In this document: positions 1 through 8,200 of the stretch, one piece after another
How the letters are laid out: each line of letters begins with the position of its first letter
How positions within the stretch are numbered: the stretch's first letter is position 1
Origin: Steroidobacter denitrificans
GTDB taxonomy: Bacteria > Pseudomonadota > Gammaproteobacteria > Steroidobacterales > Steroidobacteraceae
Length of the DNA stretch: 64,000 bases
NCBI RefSeq assembly: GCF_001579945.1
Contig: NZ_CP011971.1
Location: 770,001-834,000 of the forward strand
Direction of reading: 5' to 3'
Notes under the pieces: generated by a model
What the model saw: only the letters and a program-made list of their open reading frames with translations
Database searches by the model: none
What the model was told of the DNA's origin: nothing
Translations under genes and position numbers: made by a program

Positions 1-826
<826 letters not shown>

Positions 827-932
827 TATAACACCCAATGCGCTTGTCCACTGGTAAAGTGGAAAGGCAAGGTGATGTTGAAGATTACTCAATGCGACAA
901 GTGCGTCGAAACAACTCCGAATTCGCAGTGTG

Positions 933-1018
933 TAAAGGGGACAGATCTAATTTCGCCTGGGGTTCAGTGCGGAATCGAAGTGCAGAGAAATTCAGAGAAA
1001 TTAGATCTGTCCCCTTTA
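933..1018. repeat. REP/MITE-like inverted repeat in the 23S-5S spacer
   Basis: The arm at 933-954 (starts TAAAGGGGACAGATCTAA) is repeated as an exact reverse complement at 997-1018, giving 22 paired bases around a 42-nt centre. Arms of the type GGGGACAGATCT/AGATCTGTCCCC resemble the repeats that accompany REP-associated Y1 (IS200-like) transposases in gammaproteobacteria; this is recalled, not searched. No transposase gene lies here, so the element would be non-autonomous. It sits in transcribed spacer and would fold into a long hairpin in the pre-rRNA. Confidence 0.7.
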
Positions 1019-1036
1019 TACTGACGTGAGCCAGTT

Positions 1037-1155
1037 TGCCTGGCGGCAATAGCAAGCGGGAACCACCCGATCCCATATCGAACTCGGAAGTGAAAACGCT
1101 GTGCGCCGATGGTAGTGTGCCCTTCGGGCATGCAAGAGTAGGTCACTGCCAGGCT
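1037..1155 (+). rRNA. rrf: 5S ribosomal RNA
   Basis: The sequence starts TGCCTGGCGGC and ends GTCACTGCCAGGC, so the two ends pair as helix I. The internal CCGATCCCATATCGAACTCGG block is the usual 5S loop B/C region and GATGGTAGTGTG is the loop E region. The length of about 119 nt is normal. It follows the 23S gene by about 210 nt and precedes a strong terminator. Confidence 0.97.
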
Positions 1156-1169
1156 TTTAATCATGCAAA

Positions 1170-1198
1170 GCCCCACCGGAACCCCGGTGGGGCTTTTT
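1170..1198 (+). terminator. rho-independent terminator of the rrn operon
   Basis: A perfect 10-bp stem, GCCCCACCGG at 1170-1179 with CCGGTGGGGC at 1184-1193, has an AACC loop and is followed by five T residues (1194-1198). An A-run precedes the stem. It lies 15 nt after the 5S gene. Confidence 0.95.
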
Positions 1199-1256
1199 GC
1201 GTTTTGGGATATCGATCCGGATTGCGGTTCGAGACGGCATCTGCCAGGCCTGGTAG

Positions 1257-1303
1257 TTTTAAATTTATGAAATGTTGCTAATCAGCAACGCTTAAATTTA
1301 AAA
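1257..1303. other. AT-rich bipartite hairpin upstream of the OmpA-like gene
   Basis: An 11-bp outer arm, TTTTAAATTTA at 1257-1267 with TAAATTTAAAA at 1293-1303, encloses a second perfect stem, GTTGCT at 1274-1279 with AGCAAC at 1284-1289 and loop AATC. The surrounding DNA is GC-rich, so this AT patch stands out. It lies 120 nt before the OmpA-like start and may be a promoter-proximal regulatory site or a palindromic unit. No function can be read from sequence alone. Confidence 0.5.
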
Positions 1304-1422
1304 TTATCAAGCGGTTTTCCCTTGTTTTTTCCTTAAGGCAACACATATTATCATCCGTGCTACGATGGCGTGGTTTGTGCGCAACATCGTTCCATATCGT
1401 CACATCTATTGGAGGATACTGA

Positions 1423-2520
1423 ATGAGCTGGAAGATTCGTGCTGCAGCCACGCTTGCCCTGGGAAGCATCACTGCCACCGCCGGCGCAGAACAGCGCGTG
1501 GGCGATTGGTACCTGGTTCCTCAGGCGGGTTACACTTGGTTGGACAACGACCGAATCGCCAGGGACGACATGTTCCTGGGCTTGGCCGTCGGTAAGCATC
1601 TGAACGACGCCTGGAGTCTGGAGCTGGGCATCACCAGCGGTGAGTTCGATTTGCCTGGCAACACCAGCAGCGAACTGGACATTACCACCTATTCGCTCGA
1701 CGTCCTGCGGGTTTTCGCCCGTAACTCGGTGGTGTCGCCCTACATCAGCCTGGGGGCCGGAGCCTTGCATAGCAAGTACACCGGCCAGAGCAGCGATACG
1801 AACTTGTTGGCGCAGGCCGGGGTGGGCTTGATGATCCAACTGGCGGAGAAGCGCGACGGCACCCTGCGTTTTTCGCTGCGTCCGGAGGTGAAGGCTCGTT
1901 GGGATCTGCCCCGTCACAATGATCCCCAGGACAAGTTCCTGGACTATTCTGCGGGTCTGGGTTTCCAGTTCGCATTTGGCCCGGCGCCTGTGGTAGCGGC
2001 ACCCGAGCCGGAACCGGCTCCGCCGCCCGCACCGCCCGCGCCGCCGCCGGCGCCACGGGACAGTGACGGCGACGGGGTGCTCGATCCGCAGGATCGCTGC
2101 CCCGACACACCCCGCGGCGTCGCTGTCGATGAGCATGGCTGTCCGCGGCAGGGTTCGGTGACTCTGCATGGCATCACCTTCGAGTTCGATTCGGCCACCC
2201 TCACCAGTGAGTCGCGTCCGGTGCTGGCGGCAGTCGCCGCCGACGTGAAGCGCTATCCCAAGCTGAAGCTGGAACTGCAGGGGCATACGGACAGCGTCGG
2301 CAACGATGCTTACAATCTGCGGCTGTCGGAGCAGCGTGCCCAGTCGGTGCGCGAGTTCCTGATCGCCGAAGGAGTGAGCCCGCAGCAGTTGACCGCCAAG
2401 GGTTATGGCGAGAGCCAGCCGACGGCGAATAACGCGACAGCGGAGGGCCGTGCGGAAAATCGCCGGGTCGATATGCTCGTGCTGGACAATCCCGGCGACG
2501 TGAAGATCGAAACGCCGTAG
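1423..2520 (+). CDS. OmpA-family outer-membrane protein with TSP3 linker
   Basis: This 365-residue protein begins with a short signal peptide that probably ends near TAGA at residues 20-22. Next comes a porin-like eight-stranded beta-barrel region (about 25-185, aromatic strands such as YLVPQAGYTW), then a Pro/Ala-rich linker with APPPAPPAPPPAP near 200. A thrombospondin type 3 calcium repeat (DSDGDGVLDPQDRCPDTP) follows, and then a C-terminal OmpA peptidoglycan-binding domain. That last domain shows FEFDSATL, LQGHTDSVGNDAYN, LSEQRAQSV and NRRVD, which place the diaminopimelate-binding Asp and Arg. The protein should span the outer membrane and anchor it to the cell wall. The ATG follows a good GGAGG site. 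It is monocistronic, with a strong terminator 37 nt after the stop. Confidence 0.93.
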   Translation: MSWKIRAAATLALGSITATAGAEQRVGDWYLVPQAGYTWLDNDRIARDDMFLGLAVGKHLNDAWSLELGITSGEFDLPGNTSSELDITTYSLDVLRVFARNSVVSPYISLGAGALHSKYTGQSSDTNLLAQAGVGLMIQLAEKRDGTLRFSLRPEVKARWDLPRHNDPQDKFLDYSAGLGFQFAFGPAPVVAAPEPEPAPPPAPPAPPPAPRDSDGDGVLDPQDRCPDTPRGVAVDEHGCPRQGSVTLHGITFEFDSATLTSESRPVLAAVAADVKRYPKLKLELQGHTDSVGNDAYNLRLSEQRAQSVREFLIAEGVSPQQLTAKGYGESQPTANNATAEGRAENRRVDMLVLDNPGDVKIETP

Positions 2521-2556
2521 CCTGCCACAGGCTCGAGATAAATCTGGTACGGTAAT

Positions 2557-2589
2557 GATCGGGCTCCGGCACGTGGCCGGAGCCCGATC
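2557..2589 (+). terminator. stem-loop terminator after the OmpA-like gene
   Basis: A perfect 14-bp stem runs from GATCGGGCTCCGGC (2557-2570) to GCCGGAGCCCGATC (2576-2589), with an ACGTG loop. The following bases are TTGCATCTTT, a weak T tract. It separates the OmpA-like gene from ctlX. Confidence 0.8.
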
Positions 2590-2629
2590 TTGCATCTTTC
2601 GCTCCCAAGGGGTCTCACCCAGCCGGCCG

Positions 2630-3649
2630 ATGAGCATCGAAGAACGTCAGTGCGCCGCCGACGTCCTGATGATCAGGCCGGTCCGCTATGCCGCCAATCC
2701 GCAGACCGCGGCTTCCAACCGATTCCAGGTTCCGCTGTCCCATGACCAGGGGGATCCGCGCCGGGACGGTCCGATTCATTCCGGCGAGGCTGCCACGACC
2801 CGGCTCCTCGAGGTGGAATCGCAGCAGAAGCGGGTGCAGGCCGCAGCGTGCTTCGAATTCGATGCTTTAGCTGCCGCCTTACGCTTGGCAGGCGTGCGTG
2901 TGCATGTATTCGACGACACGGCTCAGCCGCATACGCCGGATTCGATCTTTCCGAACAATTGGGTGAGTTTTCATGCCGACGGCACGGTGGTGTTGTATCC
3001 GATGCTGGCCGAGAACCGTCGCCTCGAGCGGCGCCAGGATGTACTGGAATCCCTGAGCGCCCAGCAGGGTTTCAGGGTCGAGCGCATCGTGGATCTGACT
3101 CATCACGAGCGCCAGGGCAGGTTCCTGGAAGGTACCGGCAGCCTGGTGCTCGACCGGGTGCATCGCATTGCTTATGCCTGCCTGTCTGCGCGCACCAATC
3201 TGGATGTATTGGGCGATTTCGCCCAGCAACTTGACTATGAAATCGTTGCTTTCGAGGCTCGCGACGCCCATGGGATGCCCGTCTATCATACGAACGTGAT
3301 GATGTCCGTGGGCAGCAGGGTGGCGGCGATTTGTGCCGCGAGCATCCGCGAGGATGAGCGCGCGGCGGTACTTGATACCTTGCGCGCGACGGGTCACGAG
3401 ATTCTGGATCTGAGCATCGAGCAGCTTACCGAGTTTCCCGGCAATATGCTTGCGCTCAGTACGAGCCGGGGTGAATCGATCGTGGCGATGTCCCAGCGAG
3501 CTCTGGGTTCGCTCTCGGCCGAACAGCGCGCCATGTTGGAAACGCATGGCGGTTCTATCGTCGCCTGCGCCGTCCCGACGATCGAGGCACTGGGCGGCGG
3601 CAGTGTCAGATGCATGCTGGCGGAGATTCATTTGCCGAGAAAGAACTGA
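2630..3649 (+). CDS. ctlX: CtlX-type amidinotransferase/arginine deiminase-fold protein
   Basis: This 339-residue protein belongs to the guanidino-group-modifying fold (dimethylarginine dimethylaminohydrolase, arginine deiminase, amidinotransferase). Visible motifs are SIFPNNWVSF with the first acidic substrate-binding region, EGTGSLVLD with the catalytic-pocket Glu, YHTNVMMSVG with the catalytic His, and a C-terminal GGGSVRCMLAE with the nucleophilic Cys. The family (COG4874) hydrolyses or transfers amidino or ureido groups; its exact substrate is unsettled. I chose ATG 2630 because the open frame upstream of it overlaps the preceding terminator. plsY follows after 22 nt. Confidence 0.85.
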   Translation: MSIEERQCAADVLMIRPVRYAANPQTAASNRFQVPLSHDQGDPRRDGPIHSGEAATTRLLEVESQQKRVQAAACFEFDALAAALRLAGVRVHVFDDTAQPHTPDSIFPNNWVSFHADGTVVLYPMLAENRRLERRQDVLESLSAQQGFRVERIVDLTHHERQGRFLEGTGSLVLDRVHRIAYACLSARTNLDVLGDFAQQLDYEIVAFEARDAHGMPVYHTNVMMSVGSRVAAICAASIREDERAAVLDTLRATGHEILDLSIEQLTEFPGNMLALSTSRGESIVAMSQRALGSLSAEQRAMLETHGGSIVACAVPTIEALGGGSVRCMLAEIHLPRKN

Positions 3650-3671
3650 CTGAAGGACAATTCCGTTTGTC

Positions 3672-4316
3672 ATGCTCGAACTCGGTATCAAGACACTACT
3701 GGCCTATCTGCTGGGATCAGTGATCGGCAGCCTGCTGATCGGCCGCCTGCGGGGCGGCGTCGATATTCGCACTATGGGCAGCGGCAATGCCGGCGGTACA
3801 AACGCGCTGCGCACCCAGGGCGCAGGCTTTGCGATCCAGGTCATGATCATCGATGTCGGCAAGGGTTGGCTCGCCGCGGGCGTGCTGCCGTCTTTATCAC
3901 TGCCGCTCATCGGCATCGATCCGACGATCGGGCGCCAGTGGCTGGCCGTTGCCTGCGCCAGCGCCGTCGTGGTGGGGCATGTCTATCCGCTCTGGTATGA
4001 ATTTCGCGGCGGTAAAGGCGCAGCGACCCTGGTCGGCGTGGTAATGGGATTGAAGCCGGTGGCATTGATTCCGGCTGTGCTGACCTGGCTGCTGATCCTG
4101 ATCGTATCCGGCTTCGTGGGTTTGGCGACGATGCTGGCGGTGGCGTCGTTTTGTATATATGTCGGGGTGATCGGCGGCGAGGCTTCGGGTGCCTTGCTGG
4201 CATTCGGTATCACCATGCTGGTATTCGTGTGCTACACGCACCGTTCCAACATCGAGCGCATGCGCGCCGGTACGGAGAATCGAGCGCATCGCTTATGGCT
4301 GTTCCGGCCACGCTGA
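3672..4316 (+). CDS. plsY: glycerol-3-phosphate acyltransferase PlsY
   Basis: This 214-residue inner-membrane protein has about five hydrophobic segments. It transfers an acyl group from acyl-phosphate to glycerol-3-phosphate, the first step of phospholipid synthesis. The three PlsY cytoplasmic motifs are present: GSGNAGGTNALR near residue 36, GHVYPLWYEFRGGKGAAT near 102 and HRSNIERMRAGTENR near 190. Length and motif spacing are normal. birA begins 9 nt after the stop, so the two are probably co-transcribed. Confidence 0.96.
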   Translation: MLELGIKTLLAYLLGSVIGSLLIGRLRGGVDIRTMGSGNAGGTNALRTQGAGFAIQVMIIDVGKGWLAAGVLPSLSLPLIGIDPTIGRQWLAVACASAVVVGHVYPLWYEFRGGKGAATLVGVVMGLKPVALIPAVLTWLLILIVSGFVGLATMLAVASFCIYVGVIGGEASGALLAFGITMLVFVCYTHRSNIERMRAGTENRAHRLWLFRPR

Positions 4317-4325
4317 GATCCACTC

Positions 4326-5345
4326 ATGGCTGCGACAGCGAAATTTCGCACCGAGATTCGCCGTAAGCGCCTGCTGGCGATGCTGTCGGATGGCGAGTTT
4401 CATTCGGGGGAACAATTGGCGAAGCGCCTGCGTATCTCGCGCAGCGGCATCTGGAAGCTGATGCGCTCGTTGCGTGCGCTCGGCATCGAGTTGGAATCGG
4501 TGCCTCGCCAGGGCTACCGATTGCCTGCCGAAGTGAATCTGCTGGATCGAGAGATCATCGAGCAGGCGCTGATGCCGCAGACCCGGGCACAGATGGAGCA
4601 CCTGGAGGTGTTGCTGCAAGTAGACTCCACGAATCGTCACCTCGCCGATCAGGCACCGGCCGCGGCGGGACGGATGCGGGTGTGCACCGCCGAGTTGCAG
4701 ACCGCCGGCCGGGGACGTCGCGGGCGTAGCTGGCTGGCGCCGTTCGGCAGTGGCATCTGCCTGTCCATGGGATGGCAGTTTGTCGAGGTGCCGCCGGGCT
4801 TTTCGGCACTGGGGCTGGCGGTTGGTGTGGCGGCTGTACGCGCTTTTCGGCGCCTGGGCATCGAGGGCGTGGGCTTGAAATGGCCTAACGATCTGGTCTG
4901 GCGGCATCGCAAATTAGGCGGCATCTTGATCGAGATGCGTGGGGAGTCCACTGGACCCGCATACGTGGTCATCGGTATCGGCCTCAACATGCGTATGCCG
5001 GCATCGACTCGGCTGGGACTGGCGGAACAGCAGGCCATGCTGGTCTGCGATCTGCACGAGATTGCGCCAGAGCGCACTCCCTCGCGTAACCAGCTGATCG
5101 CGGCCCTGATCGATGAATCGTTCGTCATGCTCGATGCATTTGCAATGCAGGGTTTTTCAGCGTTCGCCCCCGCGTGGGGACAGTTCGATACCTTGGCGGG
5201 GGCGCCGGTCAAGGTGCTCAGCGGCGCACAGACCATCGCCGGCATCGCACGGGGCGTCGACTCCGACGGCGGTCTGTTGGTGGAGGTGGACGGCGAACTG
5301 CGTCGCTTCATCTCCGGCGAGGTGAGCCTGCGTGCGGCCGATTGA
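4326..5345 (+). CDS. birA: bifunctional biotin-protein ligase and biotin operon repressor BirA
   Basis: This 339-residue protein has an N-terminal winged helix (about 10-65, GEQLAKRLRISRSGIWKLM), so it is the repressor-type BirA. The catalytic ligase domain follows, with VDSTNRHL, AGRGRRGRSW (the biotinyl-AMP loop) and KWPNDLVW followed by RKLGGILIEM. The C-terminal SH3-like domain ends the protein (GIARGVDSDGGLLVEVDGE). It activates biotin with ATP and attaches it to carboxyl-carrier proteins. Gene order plsY-birA-coaX suggests a housekeeping operon. Confidence 0.97.
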   Translation: MAATAKFRTEIRRKRLLAMLSDGEFHSGEQLAKRLRISRSGIWKLMRSLRALGIELESVPRQGYRLPAEVNLLDREIIEQALMPQTRAQMEHLEVLLQVDSTNRHLADQAPAAAGRMRVCTAELQTAGRGRRGRSWLAPFGSGICLSMGWQFVEVPPGFSALGLAVGVAAVRAFRRLGIEGVGLKWPNDLVWRHRKLGGILIEMRGESTGPAYVVIGIGLNMRMPASTRLGLAEQQAMLVCDLHEIAPERTPSRNQLIAALIDESFVMLDAFAMQGFSAFAPAWGQFDTLAGAPVKVLSGAQTIAGIARGVDSDGGLLVEVDGELRRFISGEVSLRAAD

Positions 5346-5417
5346 AAAGCACAGCGGCGGATATTTCCAGGGCTTGCCGCGGCGGCGAGCGATGATCCGC
5401 AGATCAATGGTGCTGCA

Positions 5418-6203
5418 ATGATTCTTCTGGTCGATATCGGCAATACGCGCATCAAGTGGGCGTACCTGGACAAGGGCGAACTGGGTGAGCAGGGTGCGCT
5501 GATGCATGCGGCCTGGACGCCGGAGGCGTTCATCGCAGCGATCTCAGCCGGGGACGGGCAGCCGGATCGAGTGCTCGCCGGCAACGTCGGCGGAAATGGT
5601 ATCGGTGAACGTCTATGCTCGGTGGTGAGACAGGCCTGGTCCATCGATACCGAGTTCGTACAGGCCAGTGCTGGGGCAGGGGGTGTGACCAGCGGATACG
5701 CCGATCCGGCGCAACTCGGGGTCGACCGCTGGCTTGCCATCATTGGCGCGCATGCCATGGCGCCAGGCGCATCCTGCATCGTCGATGTCGGTACGGCGAT
5801 GACGATCGACGGCGTCACGGCTGAAGGCCGGCACCTGGGCGGGGTGATCGTGCCGGGACCGTATCTGATGGTGGACAGCTTGCACCAAAACACCAGCGAT
5901 CTGGCGCAACGCTATCGTCAGGGGCAGGCTATCGGCAGCTTGTTCGCCGACAATACTCGCGGCGCGATCGAGCAAGGCGCCATGCATGCTTTGGCTGCGC
6001 TGATCGAGCGATCAGTCGGAGTCATGGAGCGCATGATCGGCCGGCCGCCGATATTGCTGCTTACCGGAGGGGGTTGCGGGCCGTTGGCCGGCCTGCTCGA
6101 CCGACCTCACCGTATCGTTGCCGACCTGGTATTGCGTGGACTGGCTGTATTGGCTCAGGAATCGGCACCGCTGGCGAGGTCGGATGATTCGGCCCAGGAT
6201 TGA
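5418..6203 (+). CDS. coaX: type III pantothenate kinase CoaX
   Basis: This 261-residue ASKHA-fold kinase performs the first step of coenzyme A synthesis. Motifs are DIGNTRIKWAYL at the N-terminus (phosphate 1), GVDRWLAIIGAHA (pantothenate site), DVGTAMTIDGV (phosphate 2) and GGVIVPGPYLM. The family lacks a P-loop and needs a monovalent cation. The birA-coaX order is common in gammaproteobacteria. A 72-nt gap separates it from birA without an obvious terminator. CoA supply would matter for the acyl-CoA pathways downstream, although that neighbourhood is probably coincidental. Confidence 0.96.
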   Translation: MILLVDIGNTRIKWAYLDKGELGEQGALMHAAWTPEAFIAAISAGDGQPDRVLAGNVGGNGIGERLCSVVRQAWSIDTEFVQASAGAGGVTSGYADPAQLGVDRWLAIIGAHAMAPGASCIVDVGTAMTIDGVTAEGRHLGGVIVPGPYLMVDSLHQNTSDLAQRYRQGQAIGSLFADNTRGAIEQGAMHALAALIERSVGVMERMIGRPPILLLTGGGCGPLAGLLDRPHRIVADLVLRGLAVLAQESAPLARSDDSAQD

Positions 6204-6377
6204 TTCCGGCGCCATTTTGCATCCGGAGCTGATCCTGGCCGATCAGACGCAATCGATGCGTACTCCAGCTTCAATCCGGCCTGGCGTGTATTGCTCTGGA
6301 TGCATGGCTCTGGGGTAGAATCGCCGGCAGCGAGGAGGGATGATTCGCTGAAGTTTATGACATGGATCGCTATCCAT

Positions 6378-6453
6378 GCCGGCTTAGCACAGTTGGTAGT
6401 GCACCTGATTTGTAATCAGGGGGTCGGGGGTTCGAGTCCCTCAGCCGGCACCA
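6378..6453 (+). tRNA. tRNA-Thr (anticodon UGU)
   Basis: A 76-nt cloverleaf. The acceptor stem GCCGGCT (6378-6384) pairs with AGCCGGC (6443-6449). The anticodon arm CTGAT-TTGTAAT-CAG carries TGT, the T arm contains GGTTCGAGTCC, and the CCA end is encoded (6451-6453). It marks the boundary between housekeeping genes and the catabolic region. No second copy of its 3' end was found in the window. Confidence 0.96.
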
Positions 6454-6561
6454 CTTTTCAAACGACTTACATGCGCCACAACGCCCCGCTGTGCTATTAA
6501 ATGGATGTTGCCGCGGATATCGTGCTCGATGAGCGATGACTGCTGCCATGGTGATGACCAG

Positions 6562-6596
6562 CAAGTCCTCGAGAGCTGCAACAAGTCCTCGAGAGC
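6562..6596. repeat. short direct repeat in the tRNA-antitoxin gap
   Basis: The 15-mer CAAGTCCTCGAGAGC occurs at 6562-6576 and 6582-6596, a period of 20 nt. The gap 6454-6659 otherwise shows nothing I can name. Confidence 0.6.
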
Positions 6597-6659
6597 CACA
6601 AAATGAGCATAAGGATCGCAATCGTCGGACATGTCGGTCTTCCCCGCGCGGCCGTGTGT

Positions 6660-7001
6660 TTACGCCGCCTTTTGCGGCACGAGCTTCACGCCCAGCGCCC
6701 GCGTGATTTTCATCACCGTGGCGAAGCTCGGCGTGGAGCCTGCCGACAGGCCGCGATAGATGCCCGCGCGCGTCAAGCCGCTCTCCCTGGCGAGAGCCGA
6801 AATACCGCGCGCCTTGGCAACGTCCGCCACTGCAGCTAGGAACACATCGGGATTGGGGTTCTCAAGCGCCGCTGCAAGATATTCCGCGATGACCTCCTCG
6901 TTGTCGAGGTACTCGGCCGCATCGAAGGGCGCGAGTTCGAGCGGTTTCGCCTTCGCTCTGGATTTCGCTTTCGCCTTGCGAGGTGCTTTGCTGGATTTCA
7001 T
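6660..7001 (-). CDS. HigA-like addiction-module antidote protein
   Basis: This 113-residue protein opens with a Lys/Ala-rich stretch (about 1-20), then shows FDAAEYLDNEEVIAEYL, typical of the COG3636 antidote family. A C-terminal helix-turn-helix follows (SALARESGLTRAGIYRGLS, about 69-87). It would bind and neutralise a RelE/HigB-fold mRNA interferase and repress the operon. The broken toxin gene lies directly upstream (3 nt between its stop and this ATG), which is the usual toxin-first order in this family. With the toxin frameshifted, this may be an orphan antitoxin. Confidence 0.9.
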   Translation of the reverse strand: MKSSKAPRKAKAKSRAKAKPLELAPFDAAEYLDNEEVIAEYLAAALENPNPDVFLAAVADVAKARGISALARESGLTRAGIYRGLSAGSTPSFATVMKITRALGVKLVPQKAA

Positions 7002-7004
7002 GGG

Positions 7005-7302
7005 TCACTCCTTCAATTGTCTGGCCATCTTGATGGCGCTCTTGATGTCCCGCTTCTGTGTGGATTTATCGCCGCCCATCAGCAGCACATAGGTCACGCT
7101 GCCGTGCCGGGTGAAGTACACACGGTACCCCAGGGCCGGCGTGGACACGCATTTCACTCACGCCGCCGCCGACGGACTCGCAGTCACTGAAATTGCCGAG
7201 CTGCGCCGAGCGCAGGCGCTCGATGATTCGAGCCACCGCCTTGGCGTCGCGAAGCTTCTTCAGCCACGCATCGAATTCAGCGGTGCGGATCAGCGTATTC
7301 AT
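7005..7302 (-). pseudogene. RelE/HigB-like addiction-module toxin, frameshifted
   Basis: The reading frame starts MNTLIRTAEFDAWLKKLRD and continues to SEMRVHAGPG, as expected for the COG3657 killer family. It then breaks at a run of four G on the coding strand (plus-strand CCCC, 7128-7131). Removing one G restores YRVYFTRHGSVTYVLLMGGD and then KSTQKRDIKSAIKMA with a stop at 7005-7007, giving a full-length toxin of about 98 residues. The gene is therefore either inactivated by a single-base insertion or the run is a sequencing error. As read, the product would lose the C-terminal strands that hold the catalytic residues. Confidence 0.85.
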
Positions 7303-7322
7303 GGATCGTATTGCATACGATT

Positions 7323-7348
7323 GTATACGCATATCAACGACCGTATAC
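7323..7348. promoter_or_regulatory. paired GTATAC boxes, candidate toxin-antitoxin operator
   Basis: GTATAC occurs at 7323-7328 and 7343-7348, two helical turns apart, 20-45 nt upstream of the toxin start. A third partial copy (GCATAC) is at 7313-7318. Toxin-antitoxin operons are usually autoregulated through such palindromes; the assignment here rests on position only. Confidence 0.4.
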
Positions 7349-7702
7349 ATTCGTAATTGCGTGGGGGATGAACATGAGTAGCGACACATCTGTTCTCCCC
7401 GGGATTTCCCGGAACGGAGACCCGTTGCCCCATGGAAATGACCTCGATCCGGATTGCGTAAGCTGGCGTCCGCCACGGATGCCGACCTCACCCAGCTCAA
7501 GGTTCAATATGAGACCGAGCGAGCTGGCGGCGTGGAGGTCGCTGCGGCCGACCTCGAGGCGATCGCCGCCCGGATCCAGGCTCGGGGAGATGGTCCGTAC
7601 CGGAGAGATCGTTTACGGACTATCCCGGGGTATCGTTAACCCCGGGCGTCATGGATCAAGCGGCTTGGATGCGGCTGACTGTTCGACCTGGAACAGCCGG
7701 GA
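7349..7702. other. intergenic region without a confident gene
   Basis: This stretch holds one short open frame from a TTG (7454-7639, 61 codons, LASATDADLTQLKVQYE) that I do not recognise and would not call a gene. It also holds a hairpin with an 8-bp stem, CCCGGGGT at 7624-7631 and ACCCCGGG at 7639-7646, which lacks a T tract. The hairpin lies 57 nt beyond the stop of the minus-strand ferredoxin-like subunit and could help end that transcript. Confidence 0.5.
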
Positions 7703-8200
7703 TCAGGTATCCCCGCCGCCGGCCTGCAACCGTTTTGCGGCAAGGCGCACCGCGGCAATGATATTCTGGTAGCCGGTGCAGCGACAAAGATTGCCGCTCA
7801 GGGTGTGTTGGATTTCCTCGTCCGTGGGCGAGGGATTGTCGCGCAGCAGCTCCAGGGTGGTCATCATGAAACCTGGAGTACAGAAGCCGCACTGCAGGCC
7901 ATGAGCCTCGATGAAGGCCTGTTGGATCGGATGCAGCTGTCCGGTCTCGGGTTCGCGCAGTCCTTCGACCGTCTTGATGTCCGCGCCATCGACCTGCGCC
8001 GCCAGTGTCAGGCAGGAGCGGGCCGTACGCCCGTCGAGTTGAATGGTGCAGGCGCCACAGATGCCGTGTTCGCAGCCGACGTGAGTGCCGCCCAGGCCAA
8101 GCTCGTGGCGCAGAAAATCGGCAAGCGTCAGCCGAGGCTCGACGTCGCGCTCATATGTTGTGCCGTTCACCGTTACGCGAATATGTCGTTGCATGCTCAT
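7703..8200 (-). CDS. molybdenum hydroxylase, [2Fe-2S] small subunit
   Basis: This 165-residue iron-sulfur subunit belongs to the xanthine dehydrogenase/CO dehydrogenase family. The N-terminal plant-type ferredoxin domain has Cys43, Cys48 and Cys51 (CEHGICGAC) and Cys63. The second, all-helical [2Fe-2S] domain has Cys104 and Cys107 (CGFCTPG) and Cys139 and Cys141 (CRCTGY). It passes electrons from the molybdenum centre to FAD. Its ATG overlaps the stop of the FAD subunit by 4 nt (ATGA), so translation is coupled. The matching large subunit is encoded on the other strand at 10924-13347. Confidence 0.95.
   Translation of the reverse strand: MSMQRHIRVTVNGTTYERDVEPRLTLADFLRHELGLGGTHVGCEHGICGACTIQLDGRTARSCLTLAAQVDGADIKTVEGLREPETGQLHPIQQAFIEAHGLQCGFCTPGFMMTTLELLRDNPSPTDEEIQHTLSGNLCRCTGYQNIIAAVRLAAKRLQAGGGDT

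Noticed and set aside
1360-2637. Long minus-strand open frame opposite the OmpA-like gene
   Set aside because: A shadow frame in high-GC DNA; Arg/His-rich and without any recognisable domain.
7454-7639. 61-codon open frame with TTG start
   Set aside because: No recognisable family, no clear ribosome site, and it overlaps a hairpin; described only as part of the intergenic region.
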